From Halicephalobus mephisto (Eukaryota > Nematoda > Chromadorea > Rhabditida > Panagrolaimidae), in contig SWDT01000036.1 of assembly GCA_009193035.1 (NCBI GenBank), positions 62,001 to 126,000 on the forward strand: DNA of 64,000 nt. Reading direction: 5' to 3'. Positions 1-11,204 of the stretch are shown piece after piece (the first letter of the stretch is position 1; each line of letters begins with the position of its first letter). The position numbers and the translations under genes are program-made. A model generated the notes under the pieces. That model saw only the letters and a list, made by a program, of their open reading frames with translations, did no database searches and was not told where the DNA came from.

Positions 1-1979
1 AAAACGAAGTTTTTCGTTCAAGTTACTTCTGAGAATTATCTCAAGATCGCTTTTTTCGTTTTCTATGACTTTCACGTGACGTTTTCCGGAATCTGTTACT
101 TTAGCCGATTTTATCCACTTATGAGTTTCACTAAGAATCTCGGAAATCCGGAATTTAGTGGAGTCTTCAGCATCACTGTTGATGTAATAATTAGCGACGA
201 GGATGGATTGGTACTTCTGATCCATGCAGTTCTCGGCCTTGGCCCGGTGGATCTTGTCCATCATTATGTTCCCATTTTTGACGCTGAATTCCCCAGGAGA
301 GTCTTCACGGAACCAACCAAGACGTTCAAAACTGAAAAATTATATTTCATCAAAAATTTTAATTTTTTAAATTTCATCTTAAAAAAAATAAAATTTAAAA
401 AATACTAGAATCTACAACAATTACAGTAGATAATTTCCATAATAAATTAAATTTTCTTTGTTATTTATGTTCATTAAAAAATAATTTTTAAAGAAAATTT
501 TAAAAAGTTTAAAATATTTAATTTTAAAAAATTTAAAATATTTAATTTTAAAAAATTTAGAATATTTAATTTTAAAAAATTTTAAATTCGAAAAATTAGA
601 TTTTAAAAAATTTGAAATACTTAATTTTAAAAATTTTTAAATTTGAAATATTTAATAAAAAACTTACTTGTGATCGTCATAGGCATTCAGTGGTTGTTCT
701 ATCATTTCTCCGTACTGTCCGTTTTCGAGATTTTCGACAAAGTACATTCCTGCCTCCAGATGATTGTTGCTTTTTTCTCTCGAAGTTACGGTCAAATCAA
801 AGTTCGCTTTAGAATCCATGAATTGACTCTGCATCGATCCATCTACATGGAAGCTGATTGTTCTTCTTTCTCCTTCTGTCCATCTTCCAGAATCCCATCT
901 GAAAGTTGCGTAACGAAGAACGGCGAAAGTCGAAGGTTTATCCAACTTCAAAGCCGTGTAAGTTCTGTTCCGATAAGGCCGGAATTTGAGTTCGCAGCAG
1001 AGCTTAGGTTCGCTGTTGCCCTCAGGGCATCCAATAGTCGGCTGACTGTCGAAAAACGTTCTATAACAAGCTGTGTTTTTTTCAGAAGACGATCCACAAG
1101 ATCCAAAACTGTATTCGTTCGCGTTACAGACGCTGGATTTCGAGGAACAATCACAAATACATCTGGTGTCGACTTCCGGAATCGCGAAGTGATAGTGTTC
1201 AGTAATAGGGTGGTATTGTTCCAATCGAGTAAGGGTCAGGGTATGGAGTTCCGGTGACGTTGAGTTTTCATTTTCGTCTTTTGATTGGAAGCAAATTGTC
1301 TGTCCAACTCCAACGTGCAATTTGTCTCCAGAAGATCCGTGTAATAACCCATTCACTAAAAAAATGAAATCAGAAAATTTGAACGGGAATTTTACTCGCA
1401 TATTGCATGCAAAGTTACTTTGACGAGCTGCGCCCATGTTACTTGCAACGTGCAATCTGAGAAGTAAATATGCATGCAAAATGCAGCATTAGAAGACATT
1501 ATAGATGGATTATAGAATGTTAAAAAAATCTGCTCGCAATGTGCAGAATTGCTTCGGCCAGCTGCGCCCATGTTGCTTGCAACGTGCAATCTAAGAAGTA
1601 AATATGCATTTTAAATAAAATACTAAAACAAATTATAATTATATAGTAGAATGGTAAAAAAATCTGCTCGCAATGTGCAGAATTGCTTCGGCGAGCTGCG
1701 CCCATGTTACTTGCAACATGCATGTGGAAAATTTCACTTTCTTTAAAAAAACAAAAACTTACGGAATGACAGACGACTGGATGTGACTACAGCTTTGGAG
1801 CAATGCGGAAGCACCAGAGGATATAATTCATTCAATTTCTGAATCTCCGACAGCGATTCAACTGGAAGCTTCTGAGTTTCTGGAGTTACAGTAATCTTGT
1901 TTTGATGTAAAGGCAACGATGGGAAAGCCCAAGTTATCCCGTTGAAAAGTAGTAAAAATACAATTTTAAATAATTTCAT
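1..1979 (-). CDS. eff-1: EFF-1/AFF-1-like cell-cell fusogen, 3' end cut by window edge
   Basis: Three exons are visible on the minus strand: 1979-1763, 1355-668 and 331 to the window edge (412 codons, open at the left). Phases agree across both introns (donors GTAAGT; acceptors TTTTTAG and TTTTCAG). The start is chosen at 1979, four bases behind a TTTCAG acceptor. The first exon encodes a signal peptide (MKLFKIVFLLLFNGITWAF) and then SLPLHQNK. Exon 2 is cysteine-rich (CICDC, GCPEG, LCCELKF) with the segments YHFAIPEVD and HVGVGQTICF. This secreted, cysteine-patterned ectodomain resembles the nematode EFF-1/AFF-1 family, plasma-membrane glycoproteins that drive somatic cell fusion and share the class II fusion-protein fold. 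The transmembrane segment and cytoplasmic tail would lie beyond position 1. EFF-1 and AFF-1 cannot be separated here, and the family call rests on remembered layout, not an alignment. Confidence 0.66.
1399..1730. repeat. Three tandem copies of a 134-bp unit inside an intron
   Basis: The core GCTGCGCCCATGTT recurs at 1427, 1561 and 1695, exactly 134 bp apart, followed by TTGCAACGTGCAATCT and AAGTAAATATGCAT in the first two copies. The array fills most of the 407-bp first intron of the fusogen-like gene and is much less AT-rich than its flanks. Each unit stays open over about 65 codons on the minus strand, but splice-phase agreement between the flanking exons says it is intronic. Confidence 0.85.
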
Positions 1980-2539
1980 TTTTCTGAAATATCTAAGGTT
2001 TAGTTCCAGATTTCTCCATTTTTCATCTTTTATAACTTTTTCCGCGGTTTCGAAATTGCGGTTTCATCAACAATATGTCGGGAGGATGGTACAAATTAGT
2101 AGACAATGAGTAACCTGCGTGATTTGTACTGGTCAAAAAACGATTAAATTTTTTTTCGAAAATCAAGCTTTTCAATTTTTTAAATTTTTGCTGATTTCAC
2201 AACATTAAGAAATCCTTTCGAAATATTAAAAATCATCAAAATCGTCAAAATTGTGGTCAATCAAGTTAATCAAATCAAGGATGAGTAATGAATAGTTCGA
2301 ACATGAGCTCATCGAAAGTGGTTTTTTATCATTTATCGAATTAGATCGAAAAAGTCGTAAAATAACCCTGATTGAAAATAAGTGAAAATTGATCATTGAA
2401 ATTATATGGTTATCTGTGGATTCGGAAATGAGTAATTGCAAAAAAATGAACAAAAAAACAAAAATTTTTAAAAATTAAAAAAAAAATTAAAATTAGAAAT
2501 TTTAAAATTAAAAAAAATTAAAATTAGAAATTTCAAAGT
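1980..2539. other. Upstream region of the fusogen-like gene, no gene seen
   Basis: AT-rich DNA 5' of the minus-strand start at 1979. No coding-like frame and no clear promoter motif are visible. A TTTCAG acceptor on the minus strand at 1989-1984 would serve a 5' UTR intron or spliced-leader addition. Confidence 0.5.
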
Positions 2540-3240
2540 TTAATAAGGTACTCTTGAAACGAAAAATATAATTTCTTTTTCCTGTAACGAAAAAGTTGAT
2601 ATCTAAATATTTCGTTTCAAGATCTGACTGATTTTAAAAGTACTTCTAAAATGAGGAAATATAGTATCCTAATTTCGCAATGAAAATTGCTTTTTTTAAT
2701 AGTTTCGTTCTAAGACCTAGTATTTTTTAAAAGTTCTTTTAAATTAAAAATAATATTATCTGGTTTTGAAACGAAAACTTTTATTTCTAGTAATTTCACT
2801 TCGAAATCTAATATTTTTAAAGCATTCCCAAAGTGGGAAAATTTTTTATTTTTAATAATTTCGCTCCAAGACAGAACTTTTCAAAAGTATTTTCAAAATT
2901 AAAAATAATACTATCTGGTTTCGAAACGAAAATTTTTATTTTTAATAATTTCGCTCTGAGACAGAACTTTTTAAAAGAATTTTCGAAATTAAAAATAATA
3001 CTATCTGGTTTCGAAACTAAAACTTCTAAAGTAATTTCGTTTCAAGACAGAACTTTTCAAAAGTATTTTTAAAATTAAAAATTATATTATCTGGTTTCGA
3101 AACGAAAGTTTTTATTTTTAATAATTTCGTTTCTAAATAGAATTTTTTTAAAAGAATTTTTAAAATTAAAAATAATACTATCTGGTTTCGAAACGAAAAT
3201 TTTTATTTTTATTAATTTCGTTTCAAGCCTACTTCAAAGC
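2540..3240. repeat. Degenerate tandem array of about 90 bp (TTTCGAAACGAAA family)
   Basis: The motif CTGGTTTCGAAACGAAA followed by TTTTTATTTTTAATAATTTCG recurs at 2915, 3005, 3091 and 3182 (spacings 90, 86 and 91 bp), with more diverged copies upstream from about 2575 and 2761. Units end in AAAATTAAAAATAATACTAT. It is non-coding. Confidence 0.8.
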
Positions 3241-3886
3241 AGCTACTCTACTTTCGATTTTTACTTCCTAACTAACCCCATATAAATTATCTTATCCAAA
3301 ATCACCACTTTCTCTCAATTATCGAAAATCCAGAATCCGTCGGCATCATCAAAACAAAAATTCCTTTTTTTCGATCTTCATTAGACCAAAAAAAAATTAA
3401 CAATTAAAATAGACCTAACTCAAAATTAAGCACCTATCCGAAAATTTAACGACTGCTCCGATTTTTTAAAAAAACAATTGTTTTAAGATTTTTAGCGATT
3501 ATTTTTTCATAACGAATAAAAAGGTAAAAATTTCAAGGTTATTTCGTGGTTCATAAAAAATACCTAGGATTGACTCGGAGATAAATTTAGTGGAATAGGT
3601 TTGAGATTAAATCTTTCAGGAATAGCCTCCTGACACCTTTTCCGATTTTTGGCTCGAACAATTGTTTTTTTTTTGTCCATATTGCGCAAGAAAATTGAAA
3701 CCCGTTAAACTCGTTTCAAGCGGCTTCAACGAGAAATTATCGAATTCGTCTTTTTTGAACGAAGAAGAAAACAAGCTTTTCGAACGCTAGTTTTTATGTA
3801 TCGTGAAAAGTTTGAAGGAAAATTATTCCTTGGTTGAATTGTGTAAAAAGTAAAAAATAACGAGATTTTGAGAAACGTCTTAGAAG
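3241..3886. other. AT-rich intergenic DNA, nothing recognised
   Basis: No open frame with coding character and no tandem structure apart from homopolymer runs. Confidence 0.5.
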
Positions 3887-3960
3887 GAAAAGGGAGAGGG
3901 GACTCGAACTTGCAACCTGTTCCTTATGAGTTTGTTTTTCCAGCACTAAACTACCTAGCC
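3887..3960 (-). pseudogene. tRNA-like pseudogene or SINE head with A and B boxes
   Basis: On the minus strand TAGTTTAGTGCTGG (3953-3940) fits a pol III A box, AGTTCGAGTCC (3910-3900) fits a B box at tRNA-like spacing, and a TTTT terminator lies about 8 bp beyond it (around 3890-3887). CAT sits in the anticodon-loop position. The acceptor, anticodon and T stems do not pair properly, so this is a decayed tRNA or a tRNA-derived repeat and not a working gene. Confidence 0.45.
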
Positions 3961-5229
3961 AGAAAACGAAAACTTTTAATTTTTAATTTTGTTCCTTTAT
4001 GATTTCTTTATTATTATTACTTTTTTCGACTTCCGATTTTTCTTCTTCATTAACCCTATTTGCAATGCATATGTGAATCAGTAATCACTTCCCCAAACCA
4101 TAATTCAGATCATTACTGCACATCTATCACCTATCTTCCCAATTAAGAACAACCGAGAAACAAGTGGCCAATGGACCAGAACTATCACTCACAATTGTGC
4201 TCGATTATCTTGACAGCCGTTCTCCGTCTTATTGTCAGAAAAATAAAATTGCGGAGTCATCATTTTGCCACATTCGGGGACACGCGCAATCAAGATTTTT
4301 TACTTTTACAGTATCCAGCGGTCAGATCAAAGAGGATAAAGTTATAAATCCTGTCAAATTGAAGAGCATTTGACAAGTCAAGAACACAAACAAAACGGAT
4401 ATTACAACCATGAAAATTGCGGGAAATTAAAAAGGTAAAGAACCCAAAGTTGGCCTTGTTGGTCAAGTTAAATCTTATTCAATCTTGGACAACAGGGTCT
4501 TGTTTGTCTTTTTGAAAGGTCAATTGAGGAAAATCCATTACAGAAATCCAAAATAAATACTGATCCAATGGACAAATAAACACCCAGGAAATAAGGACAA
4601 TAAAATTTTAAAAAGGATATTTTCGAAATTAAATAAGTTTTAAAAACAATATTTTTAAAATTAAAAAACTTTAAAAACAATATTTTTCGAAATTAAATAA
4701 ATTTAAAAATTATATTTTTTCAGAATTTAAAAATAAAAAAAATTATATTTTTCGAAATTAAATAAGTTTTAAAAACAATATTTTTAAAATTAAAAAATCA
4801 TATTTTTCAAAATTCAAAAATTTAAAAAAAAAATTATATTTTTCGAAATTAAATAACTTTAAAAATTATATTTTTTGAAATTCAAAAATTTTAAATTTAA
4901 AAATAAGAAAAAATCTCAAATTTTGATTATTGTAAATTCTTGAAAAATTTCCTAAAAAAATAAATTCTTTTTATATCACCAAACTTTAGAGATTTCAAAA
5001 TTCCGTAGGTGGCTTTATGAAATCCTCATTCACAAGTTTTTAACAATGTTTGCTTAAGGATGTCACAACAAGCTCAAAAAACATCTGACTAACCCCTGCG
5101 CGAGAGAAAAACCGAGATCTTCAAGTTTTTTTTTCAAATTTTCAAAGTTATCCGAAAAATGATTAGTCAATTTTCGAACATCCTTGAGCATTTGAAACGG
5201 ACTCTGTCAGATTTTTGAAGAAGAGCATT
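3961..5229. other. Intergenic region with low-complexity AT tract
   Basis: From 4600 to 4920 the sequence is a degenerate repeat of ATATTTTTCGAAATTAAATAA-type units. From 4080 to 4400 composition is more even, but no exon with splice sites could be supported. Nothing else recognised. Confidence 0.5.
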
Positions 5230-5419
5230 ACTCACGGGACAATGTGTAATAGGGTACTGTAAGTACTAAAAATGTAACTCACAGAAGAAAAATTACGAAA
5301 ATTTTAAAGTTACTACTCTCCTAGTCACTATCCATCTAGTAACCTTTAAGGATAGTGTCTAGAGAAAGAGAAATTTTTGTTTTTAGTCACTATTGAGAAA
5401 GACACTATACTAAAAAAAA

Positions 5420-5574
5420 GGACCTGAAGAGACAGCCTGAATATCAGGGAATGTGGAATACTGTAGGGCAAGGGTGAGATTCTCGGTTGTTTTTTGTGGA
5501 AAAATATATAAATTTTATTTATATTATTTTTCTAGTAAAAATTGGTTATACACTTCTGGTTTCTATCTTAACAG
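5420..5574 (+). repeat. 155-bp dispersed element, copy 1
   Basis: Begins GGACCTGAAGAGACAGCC and ends TATCTTAACAG, with a short hairpin CCTGA-ATA-TCAGG about 15 bases in. The first 75 bp are close to copy 2 (5641-5796) and copy 3 (50569-50722); the middle diverges, yet all three are 154-156 bp long. The ends do not match a family I can name. A solo LTR read on the minus strand (TGTTAAGATAG start) or a small structured RNA element are both possible. Confidence 0.65.
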
Positions 5575-5640
5575 TTGGTTTTTAATCGATATAATCCGAT
5601 TATTAGATTACTGTTGGAACAGAACCTAGATTGAAAAAAA

Positions 5641-5796
5641 GGACCCGAAGAGACAGCCTGAATATCAGGGAGTGTGGAATACTGTAGGCCATAAGTGAAA
5701 CCCTCGGTTGTTTTTTGTGGGTGATATATAACTATTATACCTGTGCCTTATTATTGAGTAAAGATTAGTAATATATTTCCTGTTCCTATCTTAGCA
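5641..5796 (+). repeat. 155-bp dispersed element, copy 2
   Basis: Begins GGACCCGAAGAGACAGCC and ends TATCTTAGCAG. It lies 66 bp beyond copy 1 in the same orientation, inside the hairpin array region. Confidence 0.65.
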
Positions 5797-6408
5797 GCCA
5801 CTATCGAAGGCAATTCATGGAGGTGATAAAAACAGTGTAATTAATAAAGGAGCTTGGATAGTGACTGTTGTTGATAAAAATCATCTCTAGTCACTATCCG
5901 AATAACTTATGGCTACTTGGATAGTGACTTGGAAAGGGAGAATTCCTTCAAATATTACCCATATGTTATTTTTATGGATAGTGTCTAGAACAGAGGAAAT
6001 GGATTTTTCAGTCACTATCCGAAGTATTTTTGAAGATATTAAAAAACAGTAACTTTATTAGGGAATTTAGATAGTGACTAAGATGGGCATAGTATTCTTC
6101 CAATCACTATCCATATGTTATTTTTATGGATAGTGTCTAGAACAGAGGAAATGGATTTTTCAGTCACTATCCGAAGTATTTTTGAAGATATCAAAAAACA
6201 GTAACTTCAATAAAAACTTAATGACTAAGATAGGTATAATATTCTTCCAGTCACTATCCTATGTTATTTTTATGGATAGTGTCTAGAACAGAGGAAATAG
6301 AATCTTCTGACCACTATTTAAGACACGCCGTAGACCAGCCAGATATAGTAACTTCGATAAGAGGTTTGAATAGTGACTACAGTAATTTTTTAAATTAATT
6401 AAACTTAC

Positions 6409-6591
6409 CTCAATTACTTGCTTGTTTCTGATGATCCCGGATGAAACGAAGTTCTCCACAGGGGGTCTCGTTTCTACAAATGACTTGATCCGTGTGATTA
6501 CGGCGATCGGACAGCCGGGTGTCATCTCCACCCAGGAATTTTGTTCGTCTTTCTTGTGAAAATTAATGATCTTCTTATTCGTCAATATCAT
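6409..6591 (-). CDS. Candidate first coding exon of an unrecognised gene
   Basis: A 61-codon open stretch from ATG at 6591 to a strong GTAAGTTTAATT donor just below 6409. The peptide starts MILTNKKIINFHKKDEQNSW and contains EMTPGCPIAVITRIKSF and VETRPPVENFVSSG, which looks protein-like in a window where random frames are K/N/F/I-rich. No partner exon could be assigned: the next 1.1 kb downstream is a repeat array. I do not recognise the family. Confidence 0.33.
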
Positions 6592-8261
6592 TTTCGATAA
6601 ATTTTTCACAAAAGCGCGAAAATGGGGCGGGTGAAAAAACAAAAAATTTTACCCTACCAAATTTGAATCGTAAATTGTGGTTTTTTGAAATCAAAAATTG
6701 ATACAATCTCCGACTCAAGGACGGGAAATGGCACAATTTTGGGCTTCAAAAAGACTTGATTAAAATGAAAGTTTATTAATTTTGTTTTTTATGAACTGAG
6801 GTAATTATTCAATTGATCCAGAACTGGGTCAAGAGCGGGAAAAGTGATAACTTGAACAATGAAAAAACAAATACGAAAGTGAAGGCCGATTGAGGCTGAA
6901 AATAGATAGTTTTCGGAAAAGTCATAATTTCACAATTATCGAAATTAAACTTTTTACGAAATTTCGTCGACAGGAATTTCTAGAATTTTATAATTCACTA
7001 ATAGATCCTAAAATTACTATCATTATTACAAAAATTAAAAATAAACTTTTCTAAAAAATTTAAAAATTCAAAAAATAAAAGTAAACTTTTTTTAAAAATT
7101 CTCAAATTCAAAATTAATTTCGAAATTATTACAAAAACTAAAAATAAATTTTTTTAAAAAATTAAAAAATTCTCAAATTCAAAATTATTAAAAAAAAATA
7201 AAAACCGCAAGAATACTGTATAATGATAAATGTAAAAGGTGTCTGAAATATTTCTAAAAAAATAAAAATTATTAATTTTTGAAAAAAAATAAAAATTATT
7301 AATCCTAAAAAAAATAAAATTATTAATTTTTGAAAAAAAAAATAAAAATTATTAATTCTGAAAAAAAATAAAAATATTAATTTAAGAAAAAATAAAATTA
7401 TTAATCCTAAAAAAAAATAAAAATTATTAATTCTAAAAAAAATTAAATTATTAATTAAAATAAATTTCGGTGATTTTTTTTGACATTTTCGTTCCAGAAT
7501 CCAACTTTGTTTCGAAAATTTTATGCTTTCCTTGATCTTTGACAATAACTTTTTTATTTTTCTCGATTATAAACCCATTTCCATCGCTCTCGTTGCGGTT
7601 TTTATGAGGTTTTCATCTGCATTCTCACTTGTCAACTGTTCTCACTCGATCTGGAGAAATCATATTTTTATTAATTTTTTACGAGGTTATCATTTTCTTC
7701 AAGAAAAAGATAGTTTATTAAAAACACTAAAAATAAATAAAAATATTTTCATTTTCAAATTTAGAAAATTTCAAATTTTTAAACATTTTTCAAATTTCGA
7801 AATTTCTTTAATTTTAGAAATTTTGAGTTTTAATTTTTTTAATACTAAAGATTTCTAACTTTTATGATTTAAATTAAAATTTTAATTTAAATTAATTTTT
7901 TTTAATTTTCTAAAATTCTTTAGTTTAAATTTAATTTTTTTTAATTTTTGTTTTAAATTAATTTTTTTTAAATTTTTTGTTTTAAATTAATTTTTTTTTA
8001 ATTTTTTGTTTTAAATATATTTTTTAAAATTTTTGTTTTAAATTTTATTTTTTTTTAATTTTTGTTTTAAATTTTATTTTTTAAATTTTTGTTTTAAATT
8101 TTATTTTTTAAATTTTTGTTTTAAATTTTATTTTTTTAAATTTTTGTTTTAAATTTTATTTTTTAAATTTTTGTTTTCTAGGACCAGAAGAACGTTATTC
8201 ATCGAAGATCCGTGGAAACAAGGCTGATTCACCTTATTGTGATCTATTTCCCTAATAAATT
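6592..8261. repeat. Low-complexity AT DNA between candidate exons
   Basis: From 7200 to 7460 AAAAATAAAAATTATTAATT units repeat about every 20-40 bp. From 7860 to 8180 a T-rich TTTTGTTTTAAATTTTATTTTTTAAA microsatellite repeats. A short, more even stretch at 7490-7690 has no supportable exon. Confidence 0.7.
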
Positions 8262-9669
8262 TCAATTTGTCGATTGAAAACGTCGTTTCGAAACCGATCC
8301 ATCATAACTGTAGAACGGATCTCCCATTGCCTCTGGCTCTATTTCGAAAGAAGATAAAACTGGCGGAAACCCGATTGTCTCCGTCGAGATCCGATAGATT
8401 TGTCCTGAAACAAATGAGGAAATCGTAAATCGACCCAAGAAGAAACAAATTAACCGTGTAATCAATTTTCATTATTGTCCATCAAAATGCCCAAATACGG
8501 CCGGAGCCAAGTAAACAGTCGAATTTTATTTGCAAAATCCATTTAAAATTTAAAAATCTAACAAAATTTGCAATTTTCAGAATCCAATGAAAAAAATCGA
8601 AATTTTAGAAATATTTGAAAATTTGGATTTTTTAGAATTTTTCAAGATTCAGTTTGATATTTCGGAATTTTTCAGAATTCTGTGAAAATTTTGAGAATTT
8701 CGTGGAAGATTTCAGAATTTGATAGACAACATTGAATTTTTTAAAAATCTTAATTTTTAAATTTTTCAAAAATCTTAATTTTCAAATTTTTCAAAAATTT
8801 AAACTGTTTTAAAACTTTCGAAATTTTCACAGAAGTTTCTAAAATTCAATTTAAAAAATTCTGAAAATTTTAAAAACGTTTTGAAACATTGAAAACTTAA
8901 AATTTCTTTTTATTTTGAATTTTCTGAATTTTTAGAAAACTATAAACTTCATAATTTTTTCAAATTTTTTTAATTTGGAATTTTTCAAAATTAAATAAAA
9001 AATTCTGGATTTTTTCAAAATTTCTATAAAATTCTGAATTTTTTTAGAATTTTTCTAATTTATTTGGAATTTTCCAAAACTTATTAGAATCATCTGAAAT
9101 TGTTGAGAATCTTTTATAAAATTCAGAATTTTTTCAAAATTTCTTTTATTTGAGATTTTTCAAAATTAAATAAAAAATTCTGGATTTTTCAAAATTTCTA
9201 TAAACTTCAGAATCTTTCAGAATCCATTGTAAATTTTCGAAACTATTGAAAACTTTTTAAAATTTTTTAGAAGCTTCTAGAATCCATTTCAAACTTTAAG
9301 AAAAATTTCAAATCACTAATTCTCGAAAATTCTGAAAATTTTTTCAAAATAACTTTTTAATAAAACTTATTTTTTCAAAATAGTCTAATTTTTAATTTTT
9401 AAATTCATTTTCATTGAAATTAAGGTCATTGAAATAAATTTAAAAAAGTGTCAAAAAAATTATTTTCACTCTCGGAGTCACTTTGAAGTACATGAATGAC
9501 CCGTATCTGTCCGCAAAAAGTGTGAAAAACGGTTCCATCAATCAACTCGAACACGATTGTGCCACCCAAAGTGCGAAGAACTTGTCCGGATGAAATTTCT
9601 CGAATAATTTGAAAATTTGAAGATGATCGAAAATGTAGTTTCGTTTGATTGTTTACAAGTGGATAAAAA
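8262..9669 (-). CDS. Last two exons of an unrecognised gene (5' part not found)
   Basis: Exon 9669-9470 lies between an ATTTTTTAG acceptor and a GTGAAAAT donor; exon 8404-8262 lies between TTTGTTTCAG and a TGA stop. Their phases agree. The joined peptide includes REISSGQVLRTLGGTIVFEL, DGTVFHTFCGQIRVIHVLQS and STETIGFPPVLSSFEIEPEA, which suggests alternating beta strands. About 114 residues are covered. A possible upstream exon at 11849-11902 does not match in phase. The intron between (8405-9469) is degenerate GAATTTTTCAAAATT DNA. I do not recognise the family. Confidence 0.42.
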
Positions 9670-11204
9670 CTAAAAAATTCGAACTAATTAAAACTAGTTA
9701 TTTACTAACAAATCTTTAATGGAAATTATTATGTAAAAATATAATGCAAAAAGTCGGAAAATTGCTGTAATTATTTATATGAAACATCTTTGAAAAATCG
9801 AAATTTTGAATTGCTCTAATTCAGCCATTACTGAATGAATTTTCATTTTTTCTTTTTTGTTAGATATATGTGGATTTGTACTTTCGTTTTACATCAAAAA
9901 ACTCCGAAATTAGAAGTGATTTTTTAAGAAAATGCAACATCAAAGAAAATTTTCGTTCATGTTAGAAAAATCAAATCCGAAATTTGGCGTTCTGTTCCGA
10001 AGCTTATTTTGCTCATTTTTAAAGAAACCAAGTGTTCCCTAATGTGGTTTACATCATTTAATTTTTGATTTTTAATTTTTAATTTAATTTTTAATTTTGA
10101 TTTTTAATTTTGAATATTTTCTTGAAATAAAACAATTAATTTTTAAAAACGGATAATTGTTTTTGTTTAAGTTAGGATATCCTCTTGAAATAAGCGCTTA
10201 TTCTCTGCAGGACAAAAGAATACTTTTTTTTTGAGTTGGAATATCTTCTAGAAGTAAAATAAGAACTTCTTCCGAAACAATGCAATATGTTTTTTAAAGT
10301 TAAAATATCTTCCTAAAATAAAATAATCAATTTTAAAAAATTATAATTGTTTTTTTAAATTAGAATATATTTTTAAAAAGAAATAAAAATTTTCTTTTAG
10401 ACAAAAAACTGTATTTTTTAATTCCAAATATCTTTTTAAAATAAAATAATCAATTTTTCTTAATTTATAATTATTTTCTTTTAAACTAAAATATATTTTT
10501 AAAAAGAAATAAAAATTTTCTTTAAAACGAAAAATTCTACTTTTTAATTCCAAATATCTTCCTAAAATAAAATAATTAATTTCTTCAAAACAAAAAACCA
10601 TTACAGTAACCCCAAGATTTTTCAGATTTGTGTTGATAAAATCGTAAATTTAAAAAATTGATTTTACTTTTATTTTAATTTGTTTTTCAATTTAATTTTA
10701 AAAATTTCACTATTTCTGATATCTTGGAAACAAAAATAAGAAGATAATAAATTTAATTTTTTTCGAGAACGCGTTCATTCTGAAATCATCAATCAAAAAA
10801 CCGGTTCGTCGTTGATTTTTTGACGACCGTGGCGACGTTGATTGCCGTGAAAAATAAAAAAATGACCTGAGTTTTTTTTTCGAAGTTTTTAAAGTGACAG
10901 TTTTTCATCCAAATTAGATCACCCTAAGGAAATGAATATTTTTGAACAGTTTTTCATCCAAATTGGATCACCCCGAAAAAATGAATATTTTTGAAAAATT
11001 TTTAAAATGACAGTTTTTCATCCAAATTAGATCACCCCGAAAAAATGAATATTTTTGGACAGTTTTGGCGCAATTAAAAAATGAATTTTTGCAAAATGTT
11101 CTTCATCAAAAAGGGACCATAGTATCTTTTACAAAAATACTTTGAACATTAAATGAAAATACAAAATTAGAAAATGAATAAATTTAAAAATTGGAATTTA
11201 ATAG
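9670..11204. repeat. AT-rich DNA with a short tandem repeat at 10.9-11.06 kb
   Basis: CAGTTTTTCATCCAAATT followed by AGATCACCCCGAAAAAATGAATATTTTTG occurs three times between about 10900 and 11060, roughly 50-60 bp apart. The remainder is low-complexity with no supportable exon. Confidence 0.6.

Larger units (their letters stand above)
5230..6390. repeat. Hairpin-forming tandem array with GGATAGTGTCT/AGTCACTATCC cores
   Basis: The unit ATATGTTATTTTTATGGATAGTGTCTAGAACAGAGGAAAT occurs at about 5961, 6113 and 6259, with the related CAGTCACTATCCGAAGTATTTTTGAAGATAT between copies (period about 146-152 bp). CACTATCCAT and ATGGATAGTG flank an 11-base loop around 6105-6135, a perfect 10-bp stem. Further AGTCACTATCC/GGATAGTG pairs occur from 5320. 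It is non-coding. Confidence 0.8.

Noticed and set aside
643..1257. Plus-strand 204-codon open frame at the left end
   Set aside because: It is antisense to the fusogen-like exon, which has phase-matched splice sites and a cysteine pattern; the plus frame has none.
5420..5500. Hammerhead-like core CTGAAGA in the 155-bp element
   Set aside because: CTGANGA is present but the GAAA box and the three stems are not in the right positions.
10341..10601. Lys/Phe/Tyr-rich minus-strand frame
   Set aside because: Product of a degenerate tandem AT repeat.
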